Below are positions 7,476 to 15,131 of a stretch of 64,000 nt of DNA, one piece after another (position 1 is the first letter of the stretch; the number at the start of each line of letters is the position of its first letter). The DNA comes from Halothermothrix sp. GTDB lineage: Bacteria > Bacillota > Halanaerobiia > DY22613. The stretch is taken from contig JAENYK010000004.1 in assembly GCA_016841825.1 (NCBI GenBank), positions 186,001-250,000 of the forward strand, given 5' to 3'. Position numbers and translations under genes: made by a program. The notes below the pieces were generated by a model, which saw only the letters and a program-made list of their open reading frames with translations, searched no databases and was not told where the DNA came from.

Positions 7476-7504
7476 ATTATATCTAATGTTGAGCAAAAAT
7501 GCAA
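7476..7504 (-). promoter_or_regulatory. Promoter of the marR-type gene
   Basis: TTGCAT, 17 bp, TATAAT on the minus strand. A second TTGCAT lies just upstream, and imperfect dyads (TTAG..CTAA type) overlap the -10 region, which could be the autoregulatory operator. Confidence 0.7.
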
Positions 7505-7535
7505 CTAAATGGAATGCAATTCCGTACTTTTCGTG

Positions 7536-7748
7536 TTAAAACCAATTAGCTGGATTAATCATCTGGAAAAATCTCTCCAGACAATTCTGGACATTCCCCC
7601 CCAAATATGCAATAATAAACAACACTATCAACAAATTTAAAATCCAAAAAAGATTATATTCAAAAATGTTAAAATCTTTAAATTCACCGTCTTTCTCTTC
7701 AATCTTTCCTTTTAGTTCTGCAGCATCCCCTTTTTTTCGTTTAAACAT
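7536..7748 (-). CDS. Small single-span membrane protein, unknown function
   Basis: The protein (70 aa from ATG 7748) has a lysine-rich start (MFKRKKGDAAELKGK), an acidic middle and one hydrophobic segment (FWILNLLIVLFIIAYLGG). It ends in FFQMINPANWF. I chose the ATG because GGTGA lies 6 nt in front of it; a GTG three codons upstream (7757) is also possible. I do not recognise the family. It stands alone between a marR-type gene and a possible transposon relic. It may be a small envelope-associated protein; nothing more can be said. Confidence 0.6.
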   Translation of the reverse strand: MFKRKKGDAAELKGKIEEKDGEFKDFNIFEYNLFWILNLLIVLFIIAYLGGNVQNCLERFFQMINPANWF

Positions 7749-7840
7749 CTCTTTCACCTATCTCTAGTAACATTATTTCCTATCTCTTTGAATAACAAAC
7801 CTTCCTAACTCTAATACTCCTGACGAAATAATATAAAAAG

Positions 7841-7925
7841 TGAACTCGTTCAGCTAAAGCTGAACTTCGGGATTTCGGATGGATTCAACCCCACCTAAAG
7901 TAGAACAGGGCAGCTCCCACTTATA
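7841..7925 (-). mobile_element. Possible 3'-end relic of an IS200/IS605-type element (omega-RNA-like)
   Basis: Read on the minus strand the stretch starts near AAGTGGGAGCTGCCCTG, continues with TTTAGGTGGGGTTGAATCC, and ends with an 8-bp hairpin (GTTCAGCT / AGCTGAAC, 7848-7865) and CGAGTTCAC. From memory this resembles the structured right ends of TnpB-carrying IS200/IS605 elements, where the 3' end encodes the guide RNA scaffold. No tnpB or tnpA reading frame is present; upstream is an intact barrel-protein gene with its terminator. So this would be an orphan end. The assignment rests on recognition of the pattern, not on a search. Confidence 0.45.
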
Positions 7926-7988
7926 AAAGTTAGAGTTATAGAACTTAGATATACGATCAATCAATATCAGTCTTTCCTTTGAGAGTAA

Positions 7989-8016
7989 AGGTGTATGCTA
8001 AGAATAACATACACCT
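7989..8016 (-). terminator. Terminator after barrel-like gene
   Basis: A 9-bp stem (AGGTGTATG / CATACACCT) with a 10-nt loop, about 25 bp downstream of the stop codon at 8041. The following T tract is short (CCTTTACT), so strength is uncertain. Confidence 0.6.
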
Positions 8017-8040
8017 CCCTTTGTCCAATATTACCCAATA

Positions 8041-8577
8041 CTACAGGTCTGTCCTCAATCCCAAAACCAGACCCTGTGTATGGCTCTGCCCGATAAATTT
8101 TTGATAACCTAGCTGAAGAAATGCTCTGGAAGCAAGTTGATAGTCTATTCCGCCAAAAAATCCAATCTCGCCATTAGTCAAAGAATAGTCACAACCTCCA
8201 TTAATCGCAATAAAACTATTATGATTTTTGGTAAACGCAAAACCCAAAGTCTTGTGCACAGGAGTATTTTTAGTAAAATCGCTACTAACCCCCACCCTGC
8301 CAGCAATCTTCAAATCTGAATTCTCATATAACTTAAACTTCAAAGCCAGATCTAATAAATCTAATCCTGAAGAGTATACATATCTACCATCAGCTGCTAA
8401 AGTAGAAGTTAATCCCATCTCACCTTCCAGGACAATAGCCTTTATTTCATTTGTCATGTTAACATTATAAATAACCGACAATAACCCCGGTCGTATTTCA
8501 CCATTACCTATAGCAAAAGAATGACCAGTTACAAAAATAACGAGGAAAATAACCAGCAAGAGTATTTTCTTATTCAT
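8041..8577 (-). CDS. Predicted outer-membrane beta-barrel-like protein
   Basis: The 178-residue product starts with a clear signal peptide (MNKKILLLVIFLVIFVTGHSFA). The rest alternates hydrophobic and polar residues and glycines in short strands such as FALQLGYQKF-like segments, and ends GLVLGLRTDL, as in small beta-barrels. ATG 8577 is preferred to one five codons upstream because the upstream ATG overlaps the ribosome binding site GGAGGAGAG. It follows a Nif3-like gene by 20 bp, so the two are probably cotranscribed. The exact family is not recognised. In a diderm Firmicute it would sit in the outer membrane; this is inferred from composition. Confidence 0.65.
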   Translation of the reverse strand: MNKKILLLVIFLVIFVTGHSFAIGNGEIRPGLLSVIYNVNMTNEIKAIVLEGEMGLTSTLAADGRYVYSSGLDLLDLALKFKLYENSDLKIAGRVGVSSDFTKNTPVHKTLGFAFTKNHNSFIAINGGCDYSLTNGEIGFFGGIDYQLASRAFLQLGYQKFIGQSHTQGLVLGLRTDL

Positions 8578-8597
8578 CTTTCTCTCCTCCATCAGCT

Positions 8598-9431
8598 TTA
8601 TTTCACTGTTGGGTCAACTACACCACTACAACGGATCACTTCAAGACCCACTTCTTCAAACTTGGCAATAACTTTATTGATTCCAACAGAATCACTGGCC
8701 ATGTGTCCAGCAACAATAACATTACCGATATTTTGATCTTTTATCGCCTGTAAAGTATCCTCGGGCATATGCATAACGATCAGAGTCCCAACTCCTGCTT
8801 CAAAATACGCTTTTGCTACATCTGGGCCTCCACCAGTACCACCAGCCATAGTAACAAATACTTTACCTGCATAATCCTCTTTACCGCCAACACGAATTAC
8901 TGGTCTGGCTTTTGTGTTCTGATATTCGGATAACTCTAACAGGGCATCAATTACGTCTTGCAGTTTGGCCTCGGGTTTTGCTGCCAACCTGGCGTCTAAA
9001 TGACCCTGGACAGTATTTTCAGCCAAAATATCGCAAGGAGTATGCATAGCCATGAAAGGCATATTTAATAATCTGGCAGCCGAAGCTACCTGGTCATAGT
9101 TTGCGGGATGTAATCGACGTTCAACCTGGTCTTTAGTCTTTTTTAGTGCTTTCTGAGCTTTATTAATTGGTACTCCAGCTACAACCATCCGTTGAATCTG
9201 ATTACTCATAACTTGATACAGATTGATTCTCGGATCGCCAGCTTTTGGGTGATGTGTAATAACACAGTCAACATCTAAATGATTACCTAACAAGAGTTCC
9301 GCTGTCTCTATATCAACACCAAATAAAATCTTCTTAATACCCTCACCTTCAACAATAACTCCAGAATCCTCCGGAACAGATTCTAATCCTGCTAATTCTA
9401 AAGCCATCTCCATAAGTTTTTGTGTATTCAT
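8598..9431 (-). CDS. Nif3/DUF34-family metal-binding protein
   Basis: A 277-residue protein of the Nif3-like family (GTP cyclohydrolase 1 type 2-like, DUF34). The N-terminal motif VDCVITHHPKAGD provides metal-ligand histidines and the C-terminal motif VIVAGHMASDSVGIN closes the dinuclear site, as in the family's toroidal hexamers. The reaction is not established for the family. Start ATG 9431 follows GGAGG with a 7-nt spacer; a TTG one codon earlier is less likely. It is followed after 20 bp by the barrel-like gene. The central part differs from the classical Nif3 with an inserted regulatory domain, so it belongs to a divergent branch. Confidence 0.75.
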   Translation of the reverse strand: MNTQKLMEMALELAGLESVPEDSGVIVEGEGIKKILFGVDIETAELLLGNHLDVDCVITHHPKAGDPRINLYQVMSNQIQRMVVAGVPINKAQKALKKTKDQVERRLHPANYDQVASAARLLNMPFMAMHTPCDILAENTVQGHLDARLAAKPEAKLQDVIDALLELSEYQNTKARPVIRVGGKEDYAGKVFVTMAGGTGGGPDVAKAYFEAGVGTLIVMHMPEDTLQAIKDQNIGNVIVAGHMASDSVGINKVIAKFEEVGLEVIRCSGVVDPTVK

Positions 9432-9501
9432 CAATAAACCTCCTCTAGCGAAATTATTTCTATCCTAAATACGTATTCGAGATAATATCAGCATTTTCCT
9501 G

Positions 9502-10149
9502 CTATATTTGATATTCAAAGCCTATGGAGATGGATTGTTTTACCCTATCTTGTAGCCCATTTGGGGAATAATAAACTGTTCCTGACAATTTATATATTCC
9601 GTGAACTTTAAATCCAGTCCACATCTTCCGATTTAATCTTACACTAATTCCTGTAAGCAGATTATCTCGATCATTCGATTGATGAAATTCCTGCTGTGCA
9701 TTAAATGAACAGATCAACTGATTAGCATAAAATTTATATGAAACTTCCAAATCTGTGCCTACGGCCTGATAATTCTTTGTTTCAGCTAAAGGATATCTTT
9801 TATTCCGCAGATTTATCTCTGTCTTCAATCGGAGAGGTTTCATCAATTGATATGTATAGTTGCCCAACAGGTCATAAGTAAGACTATCATATTGATCTCT
9901 AGATCTGTAATCATTCTCAGCAAAACTAACTTTTAGGTAATAATAATGTGCAGTAGATAGATTTTGTTTATACTTAAACCAACCTTCTCGAAAAAGATAA
10001 TTATCACCTGTTCCCTCTTCTTCAGTGTAAATTCTTTCACCCTGTTGATAATTACCGGAAATCACTGGTCTAGTATTCACAGCCTGAACCTTATCTACCA
10101 TAAATAAACTCAACAAACCAATTAACAATACAATCAAACACTTTCTCAT
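9502..10149 (-). CDS. Predicted outer-membrane beta-barrel protein
   Basis: The 215-residue product has a signal peptide (MRKCLIVLLIGLLSLFMVDKVQA) followed by a series of amphipathic strands rich in Tyr, Arg, Asn and Gln (for example LTYDLLGNYTYQL, LRLKTEINLRNKRYP, VKQSISIGFEYQI). It ends near an aromatic residue, a common barrel-assembly signal. ATG 10149 follows AAGGAGGA with correct spacing; an upstream in-frame start is rejected because it would put residues before the signal peptide. It has its own promoter with a TTGACA box. No family name can be given. Its presence supports an outer membrane. Confidence 0.7.
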   Translation of the reverse strand: MRKCLIVLLIGLLSLFMVDKVQAVNTRPVISGNYQQGERIYTEEEGTGDNYLFREGWFKYKQNLSTAHYYYLKVSFAENDYRSRDQYDSLTYDLLGNYTYQLMKPLRLKTEINLRNKRYPLAETKNYQAVGTDLEVSYKFYANQLICSFNAQQEFHQSNDRDNLLTGISVRLNRKMWTGFKVHGIYKLSGTVYYSPNGLQDRVKQSISIGFEYQI

Positions 10150-10215
10150 TAGTCCTTCCTCCTTAATCAGCCTTAACAGTGTTCTCACACTCAGCGTAGA
10201 GTAGTGTTAGATTAT

Positions 10216-10245
10216 ATTATAAATTATATGTTGTTTAATTGTCAA
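10216..10245 (-). promoter_or_regulatory. Promoter of the barrel protein gene
   Basis: TTGACA and TATAAT on the minus strand, 18 bp apart, some 65 bp upstream of the start codon. Confidence 0.75.
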
Positions 10246-10555
10246 TATATTATTAATTATTTGTAAACTGTTTTAGACATTAGATTTAGAGCATACTACT
10301 TTTTTCCGTTACTCAGCATTACTTATAATTTTTGTAATTAACTCTTCAAACTGTCTTAAACATAGAGCACACAACGCTTGCGGTAGATTCAACAGATTGT
10401 TTATGAGCAATTGCTTTATAAATGTTCTCCTGCACATAAGATATTTTTAGGTTCATAAACTAACCCCGATCATTGACTCATTTTCAACAGTTTTAGCACC
10501 TAAACTATATACACATTTACTGAATTTATGCTATAACAGTATCTGGACAAAAGAA
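10246..10555. other. Non-coding spacer with a degenerate direct repeat
   Basis: No plausible gene. Two similar stretches occur: AAACTGTTTTAGACATTAG followed by TTTAGAGCATAC (about 10265-10295), and AAACTGTCTTAAACATAGAG followed by CACAC (about 10348-10372). They form an imperfect direct repeat of unknown meaning. Confidence 0.4.
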
Positions 10556-10583
10556 AAACCTCAAGTATGATCACTTAAGGTTT
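10556..10583 (-). terminator. Terminator overlapping a stop codon
   Basis: An 11-bp stem (AAACCTCAAGT / ACTTAAGGTTT, one G-T pair) with a 6-nt loop, followed by TTTTTCTTTTG on the minus strand. The stop codon of the hypothetical gene (10575-10577) is inside the stem. Confidence 0.85.
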
Positions 10584-10937
10584 CATGTTAATTGCTTCCA
10601 CAATACTAGTGTTTTTGTAGTTATTAATTATGTTTTGAAATTGTTTGATCTCACCAACGGTTATGGAATACCTCGATTGGTTATTCACAGTCTCTTCAAC
10701 CTTACAAACAAATTTATCAACGAAATCATCAAATCGGTTGAATAATTCCTGCACAGATTCCTTAACTTCAAATGCCTGCTGCTTTAATTGTTCATAATGA
10801 AGTAGATATTTTTTAATCACATTAACTTCTAAACCATCAGCAAATACAAACCTTATTTGCGTCTTATTCTCATATACTTCTGCTACGTTATCAAGCTCCT
10901 GTCTGCCTCCACGGGAATAGTAGAGAATATAAGTCAC
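10575..10937 (-). CDS. Hypothetical protein divergent from an XRE regulator
   Basis: About 120 residues if started at the GTG at 10937, which follows AAAGGGG with an 8-nt spacer; a GTG at 10958 would add seven residues. The N-terminal third looks beta-rich (TYILYYSRGGRQELDN, then QIRFVFADGLEVNV), the rest is helical and charged, with one cysteine. No signal peptide or membrane segment. I do not recognise the family. It has a consensus promoter and its own terminator, and is transcribed away from the tandem-HTH regulator at 11164, which may control it. Confidence 0.65.
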   Translation of the reverse strand: MTYILYYSRGGRQELDNVAEVYENKTQIRFVFADGLEVNVIKKYLLHYEQLKQQAFEVKESVQELFNRFDDFVDKFVCKVEETVNNQSRYSITVGEIKQFQNIINNYKNTSIVEAINMKP

Positions 10938-11044
10938 AATTTTCACCCCTTTTTGCACACATGTCTGAACATATTGTAAATTTTTCAGTTCTAAAGTTGG
11001 TAATGAGTCTATGGTATTGACAAAATTTCTTATTTTTCAATCCT

Positions 11045-11073
11045 ATTGTACTACATAGCTTATATTGTGTCAA
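11045..11073 (-). promoter_or_regulatory. Promoter of the hypothetical gene
   Basis: TTGACA, 17 bp, TACAAT on the minus strand, giving a leader of about 100 nt. It lies 40 bp from the oppositely directed promoter of the XRE gene. Confidence 0.75.
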
Positions 11074-11112
11074 GCAATTGTTCAATTTTTTTTATTTTTT
11101 TTAAAGCAACTG

Positions 11113-11141
11113 TTGACAATTTCAAGCATGTAAGTTATAAT
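11113..11141 (+). promoter_or_regulatory. Promoter of the XRE regulator
   Basis: TTGACA (11113-11118) and TATAAT (11136-11141) with a 17-bp spacer, both perfect. The transcript would start only about 15-20 nt before the start codon. Confidence 0.88.
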
Positions 11142-11163
11142 GAAAATGCGGGGAGGAAAGATT

Positions 11164-11682
11164 ATGACTTTAAACATTGAGAAGATTGGTTTAAAGATAA
11201 AAGAATTACGAAAAGCACATAATCTGACATATGCCGAATTTGGAAATAAGACGGGCGTTTCCGGGAGTTATATAAGCCAGATTGAAAAAAATAAACGTAA
11301 GCCTTCTCTGGAAATACTCTCTCGAATCGTTGACGCTTTTGATATTTCCCTGGCTGAACTTCTGAATGAAAAAGAGGAAGAGTTCAACATTGGTACAGAA
11401 CTCAGAAATATTCGTGAAAATAAAGGATTGAGCATTCATGAAGTTTATGAGCTATCAGGCGTGTCCTTCTTCAAGCTTGGTCAGGTGGAAAATGGTACTG
11501 AGAACCTTACACCTGAAGAGATTGAAAAAGTCGCAGGTGCTTTAGACATCAAGAAAGATCGGCTTTTCAAGGGAGTTGAAAACAACTTGGAGCGAATCCG
11601 TGAGATGTGTACTAGTCTGGGACTAAAAGATTCGAGTATTGAGCTCATTATGGAATTTATCGAAAATGAGCTTAAAAAATAA
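11164..11682 (+). CDS. XRE-family regulator with two helix-turn-helix domains
   Basis: The 172-residue protein carries two Cro/CI-type domains in tandem. The first (about residues 7-63) reads IKELRKAHNLTYAEFGNKTG then GSYISQIEKNKRKPSLEIL; the second (about 77-134) reads LRNIRENKGLSIHEVYELSG and KLGQVENGTENLTPEEIEKV. A short acidic C-terminal part follows. The ATG at 11164 is behind GGGGAGGA; an ATG eight codons upstream overlaps the promoter and is rejected. It is one of the few plus-strand genes before 46 kb. It probably represses its own and the divergent gene; targets are inferred from position only. Confidence 0.88.
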   Translation: MTLNIEKIGLKIKELRKAHNLTYAEFGNKTGVSGSYISQIEKNKRKPSLEILSRIVDAFDISLAELLNEKEEEFNIGTELRNIRENKGLSIHEVYELSGVSFFKLGQVENGTENLTPEEIEKVAGALDIKKDRLFKGVENNLERIREMCTSLGLKDSSIELIMEFIENELKK

Positions 11683-11732
11683 AGTTTATAAATTTTTAGA
11701 GTTTTTTCTCACTCTAACATCCTATCCCCTAC

Positions 11733-11780
11733 ATAGGAGGACCTAAATCCTCACCTTTCCCCAAGTGTTGGTTCTCCTAT
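11733..11780 (+). repeat. Inverted repeat downstream of the XRE gene
   Basis: ATAGGAGGACC (11733-11743) pairs with GGTTCTCCTAT (11770-11780), 11 bp with one G-T pair, and a 26-nt loop. It is in the 3' untranslated part of the XRE transcript, before the terminator. Function unknown. Confidence 0.5.
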
Positions 11781-11817
11781 CCTATCTGCTTTATTAATAA
11801 ATTATTACATATTTTTT

Positions 11818-11848
11818 AACCAGCTAAGGAGCTGGTTCTTTTTTTTCT
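11818..11848 (+). terminator. Terminator of the XRE regulator
   Basis: An 8-bp stem AACCAGCT / AGCTGGTT with a 4-nt loop, followed by CTTTTTTTTC on the plus strand. Confidence 0.92.
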
Positions 11849-11918
11849 TATTTTCATTTTTACATGATTCAGCACACTAATCTCTTTAATATACACTTTT
11901 GTTACATAAACCTCAATA

Positions 11919-11958
11919 ACAAAAACCCTCCAGGACCGATATTTGGTCTAAGAGGGTT
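11919..11958 (-). terminator. Terminator of the flagellar operon
   Basis: AACCCTC and GAGGGTT arms, extended inward by a second paired segment (GGACC / GGTCT), followed by TTTTTGTT on the minus strand. It lies directly after the last gene, flgJ-like, and ends the 33.5-kb flagellar cluster. Confidence 0.88.
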
Positions 11959-11963
11959 AATCT

Positions 11964-12311
11964 TTATTGATCCCCATCCAATTGTAATCTAAGCTGCTGA
12001 TACAACAAATTAGCCAGACTACCTTCCTTTTTGGCTGCTGACTTTGCAATCTCTTCATCTAACATAGACTCAAAGATTTCCTCTGCAAAACCACCATCTG
12101 TCAGCTCAGATTTATGAACCGTTTTACGCATCTCTTTTAATACCATCTGGAAAAACATAGCTTCAAACTCTTCACAAGCTTTATACAACTGTTTATCTTT
12201 ATCGTCAGTCTGACTGTTCATGCTCTTTTGTAATTGAGAAGCCCTGTTTTGCATCTTTTCCAGACTATAAGTTCCAGGTTGGTATGAATTTCCATAGATT
12301 TTGTTAGTCAT
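11964..12311 (-). CDS. flgJ: Rod-binding protein, FlgJ N-terminal type
   Basis: A 115-residue protein corresponding only to the rod-binding half of FlgJ, with the motif ACEEFEAMFFQMVLKEMRKT and the end GGFAEEIFESMLDEEIAKSA. In enterobacteria FlgJ also carries a C-terminal muramidase that opens the peptidoglycan for the rod; that domain is absent. The protein therefore probably caps or scaffolds the growing rod in the periplasm. It is the last gene of the flagellar operon, 18 bp after flgI, and is followed by a strong terminator. Confidence 0.88.
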   Translation of the reverse strand: MTNKIYGNSYQPGTYSLEKMQNRASQLQKSMNSQTDDKDKQLYKACEEFEAMFFQMVLKEMRKTVHKSELTDGGFAEEIFESMLDEEIAKSAAKKEGSLANLLYQQLRLQLDGDQ

Positions 12312-12328
12312 CTATTTTCACATCCCAT

Positions 12329-13492
12329 CTATTCTAATACTAAATCAGCATATATAGCCCCGGCTTTCTTCAAAGATTGAAGAATGTTTATTATATCCCG
12401 GGGAGTTGCCCCAATAGCATTTAATGCTGCAACCAGATCTTCAATAGTAGTCCCAGTATCTAACTGGAGCAAACGATTCTCTTCTTCATAAACACCTAAT
12501 TGAGTATTGACGGAAGTATCCGTAGTCGTGTTACCATCCGAATCGCTAGTTTCAGAAGTATTTACCTGAGTTGAGATCACCACTGTCAAATTACCGTGAG
12601 CTACTGCTACAGTTGAAATCCGGGTCTTATGGCCAAAAACAATAGTCCCAGTCCGTTCATTGATCACTATTCTGGCAGGTGCCGAAGCCCGAACATATAA
12701 TCCCTGAATTTGTGCAATAAATCCAACAACATTATCTCCGTAAATCTCGGGAATTTTTACCTTGACCCTCCCAGAATTAACTGCTTCAGCTATATCTCCA
12801 CTGCTAGAAACATACTTAAAATGATCATTGATCGTCTGAACGATTAGAGTTGCAGTCTCAGCATTTGCACTATTTAGCAAAAAATCTAATTCTGTTTTAC
12901 CTCTAAAGTCAGGCTCTAAAGTCTGTTCAATCAAAGCACCATTGGGGAGATTACCCACCTGAAGATGGTTTCTTTGTACTCCTGAACCGCCTCCAGAGGC
13001 CGCAAAACCGCCAACAGATATTGATCCCTGGGCAACGGCAAATATCTGCCCATTTGGTGCTCTTAAGGCAGTTGAGAGCAATACTCCACCTTGCAGACTC
13101 TTAGAATCACCATAAGAAGATACCGTAACATCCAGACGGTCACCGCTTCTGGAGAAAGGTGGCAAAGTAGCCGTAACAATCACTGCCGCTACATTTTTTG
13201 CTTGAACCATATCTTCTGTTACAACTCCATAATTATTCATTAAATTTGCTAACATCTGAAAGGTTGGACTAAATCTACTGTCACCAGTTCCATTCAAACC
13301 TATTACCAAACCATAACCTGATAACTGATTTTCGCGAATTCCATCTATTCTGGTTAGATCCTGAATTAAAACCAGGGGATCTTCTACAGTGGCTGCCTGT
13401 ACCCGCATTGCGAAATGGGGGATCAGCATAAATCCGATGATTAACACTGCTACCAGAAGAATTTTCAATCCAGGTATAATTAATCTATTCAT
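12329..13492 (-). CDS. flgI: Flagellar P-ring protein FlgI
   Basis: About 387 residues, normal FlgI length. A signal peptide (MNRLIIPGLKILLVAVLIIG to VQA) precedes LVLIQDLTRIDGIRENQLSG and YGLVIGLNGTGDS, typical of FlgI, and the C-terminus has GATPRDIINILQSLKKAGA. FlgI forms the P ring around the rod in the peptidoglycan layer, which monoderm bacteria lack, so it is evidence for an outer membrane. I prefer the ATG at 13492 (GGGGAT in front) to the ATG at 13507, which has no ribosome binding site. It sits between flgH and the flgJ-type gene. Confidence 0.96.
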   Translation of the reverse strand: MNRLIIPGLKILLVAVLIIGFMLIPHFAMRVQAATVEDPLVLIQDLTRIDGIRENQLSGYGLVIGLNGTGDSRFSPTFQMLANLMNNYGVVTEDMVQAKNVAAVIVTATLPPFSRSGDRLDVTVSSYGDSKSLQGGVLLSTALRAPNGQIFAVAQGSISVGGFAASGGGSGVQRNHLQVGNLPNGALIEQTLEPDFRGKTELDFLLNSANAETATLIVQTINDHFKYVSSSGDIAEAVNSGRVKVKIPEIYGDNVVGFIAQIQGLYVRASAPARIVINERTGTIVFGHKTRISTVAVAHGNLTVVISTQVNTSETSDSDGNTTTDTSVNTQLGVYEEENRLLQLDTGTTIEDLVAALNAIGATPRDIINILQSLKKAGAIYADLVLE

Positions 13493-13510
13493 TATCATCA
13501 TCCCCATCTT

Positions 13511-14110
13511 TTAAAAGAGCCAGTTGAATAGCTGCTCTAACAGGCCAGCCTTTTGCTTGTCTCCTACTACTCCTGTACCAGAAAAATTAATCTCAACGTC
13601 TGTCATATATGTTGATTCAATGGTGTTATCCGCAGATATGTCATCTCGACGAATAACTCCAGTAATCTCCATCTCCTGATTTTCTCCGTTAATATTGATT
13701 GATTTATAACCCCGCAGTACTAGATTTCCGTTAGGTTGAACAGCAATAATCTGTGCAGTTACTCTCGCTTCCAGAGTACCTTGACGGGTAGTAGAACCAT
13801 CTGCAGAGTTTTGGTCATCATAGTCTACCTGAAAATTTTGCACAAAATCAAAAATTCCCAATCCAGGCCCTCCACCAATCGATGAATCTTGAGAGGTCTC
13901 AGTACTGGCTCTTTGAGTCGCAGTAGACTCTTCCTGGATTATGATTGTTATCAGATCACCTATCTCTGACGCAACTTTACTTTTATATATATCCGCTGCC
14001 TGATCTACCCACAAACTGGTCGCCAGAGCAGGAACATTAAGCAAAAATATCATCATTATAATCAGCAATGCCAGCACACGTGCTAATCCCTGAGTCCTTG
14101 AATTATTCAT
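13511..14110 (-). CDS. flgH: Flagellar L-ring protein FlgH, without lipobox cysteine
   Basis: The protein (199 aa) matches FlgH in its mid and C-terminal regions: SLWVDQAADIYKSKVASEIGD, ITIIIQEESTATQRA, GNLVLRGYKSININGENQEM and TGVIRRDDI. FlgH forms the L ring in the outer membrane and in proteobacteria is a lipoprotein. Here the signal peptide ends VPALA and no cysteine exists anywhere in the protein, so lipid anchoring is impossible. ATG 14110 is preferred; a TTG six codons upstream overlaps flgA. It is the second gene of flgA-flgH-flgI. Confidence 0.93.
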   Translation of the reverse strand: MNNSRTQGLARVLALLIIMMIFLLNVPALATSLWVDQAADIYKSKVASEIGDLITIIIQEESTATQRASTETSQDSSIGGGPGLGIFDFVQNFQVDYDDQNSADGSTTRQGTLEARVTAQIIAVQPNGNLVLRGYKSININGENQEMEITGVIRRDDISADNTIESTYMTDVEINFSGTGVVGDKQKAGLLEQLFNWLF

Positions 14111-14124
14111 CTTAACACCCACTT

Positions 14125-15120
14125 TCAATTCACCATTATCTGAGCCAGTCCCACATCTATAACCTGTGCCTGTACCTTTTGACCTGAGTTGAGATTCTCA
14201 ACCCAGATCCATTCACCTTTCGCTCCAGAATCTAATGCTTTAGCTGAAGCCTGAATAAGAACTCCTCTATACTTAACCTGAATGGTTATCTGATCATTAC
14301 GCTTAATTAATATAGGTTCTGTTAGATACTCCTTAATAAGAATTGTGTCTTCCCTAATCGTTCGATTGGCCTGTTTTCCTATCACTTCTTCACTGGATAA
14401 GACCAAATCACCATTAAGTTGAGTAACTTCCATCCATCTCCGCTGCACCATATCAGGACTAATAACATTCAATCTAGTAATAGTTTTATCTGCCACAAAA
14501 ACTTCAGTAAAAAGCTTTACTTCCAGACTTACTGGTATTCTAGTATAATCTTCACCACCAACAATAATCGTCACTGGAACAGTAATATTACCTACTAATC
14601 TGGAACTATAGGCAGAGCCGACCTCTATTTGATAGTCACCAATAGGAAGTTTAATCTCTGGAATATCTCTGCGTAAATTGATCTCCAGATCACCAGTATA
14701 TTCCGTAAACTGATCATAAATATAATTATATACTTGCTGTTTTACCAGTTCCTGGTTCACTAATTGTGATTCCCTGATCACCACAACCCCTTTAGAATCT
14801 AGACCTTGTAAGTCCATCTCCTCCAGATTATAACCTTGATATGATAATACCGATAAGATTAACTCGCGTGCCAGAGAAAAACTTCCTCCAGGCAGAGGAG
14901 AAGGCCCTAAATCAACAATTTTTAATTGTTCAACAAGTGCCTTATCACCTTCTATTCTGGCAATTTTTCCCAAATAAATTCTTTCTTCAAGAATCTGTAC
15001 CTCTGAAGAAAAGTACACTGTCACCTTCTTACTGGCAAAAACTGTATTTCCAACCATCAGAGATGTTAGAAGAACCAGGAGAACCACAATCAAATAGTTT
15101 TTCCAGTTGCGAAATCTCAT
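14125..15120 (-). CDS. flgA: Flagella basal body P-ring formation protein FlgA
   Basis: A 331-residue secreted protein: signal or anchor segment at about 10-29 (LIVVLLVLLTSLMVGNTVFA), then a long N-terminal region and a C-terminal SAF/FlgA domain (about 205-331) with TRLNVISPDMVQRRWMEVTQ, ANRTIREDTILIKEYL and GVLIQASAKALDSG. FlgA is the periplasmic chaperone for FlgI. It follows flgG by 11 bp and its stop overlaps the region of flgH translation start. The protein is longer at its N-terminus than enterobacterial FlgA. Confidence 0.92.
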   Translation of the reverse strand: MRFRNWKNYLIVVLLVLLTSLMVGNTVFASKKVTVYFSSEVQILEERIYLGKIARIEGDKALVEQLKIVDLGPSPLPGGSFSLARELILSVLSYQGYNLEEMDLQGLDSKGVVVIRESQLVNQELVKQQVYNYIYDQFTEYTGDLEINLRRDIPEIKLPIGDYQIEVGSAYSSRLVGNITVPVTIIVGGEDYTRIPVSLEVKLFTEVFVADKTITRLNVISPDMVQRRWMEVTQLNGDLVLSSEEVIGKQANRTIREDTILIKEYLTEPILIKRNDQITIQVKYRGVLIQASAKALDSGAKGEWIWVENLNSGQKVQAQVIDVGLAQIMVN

Positions 15121-15131
15121 CAGAATATCAC

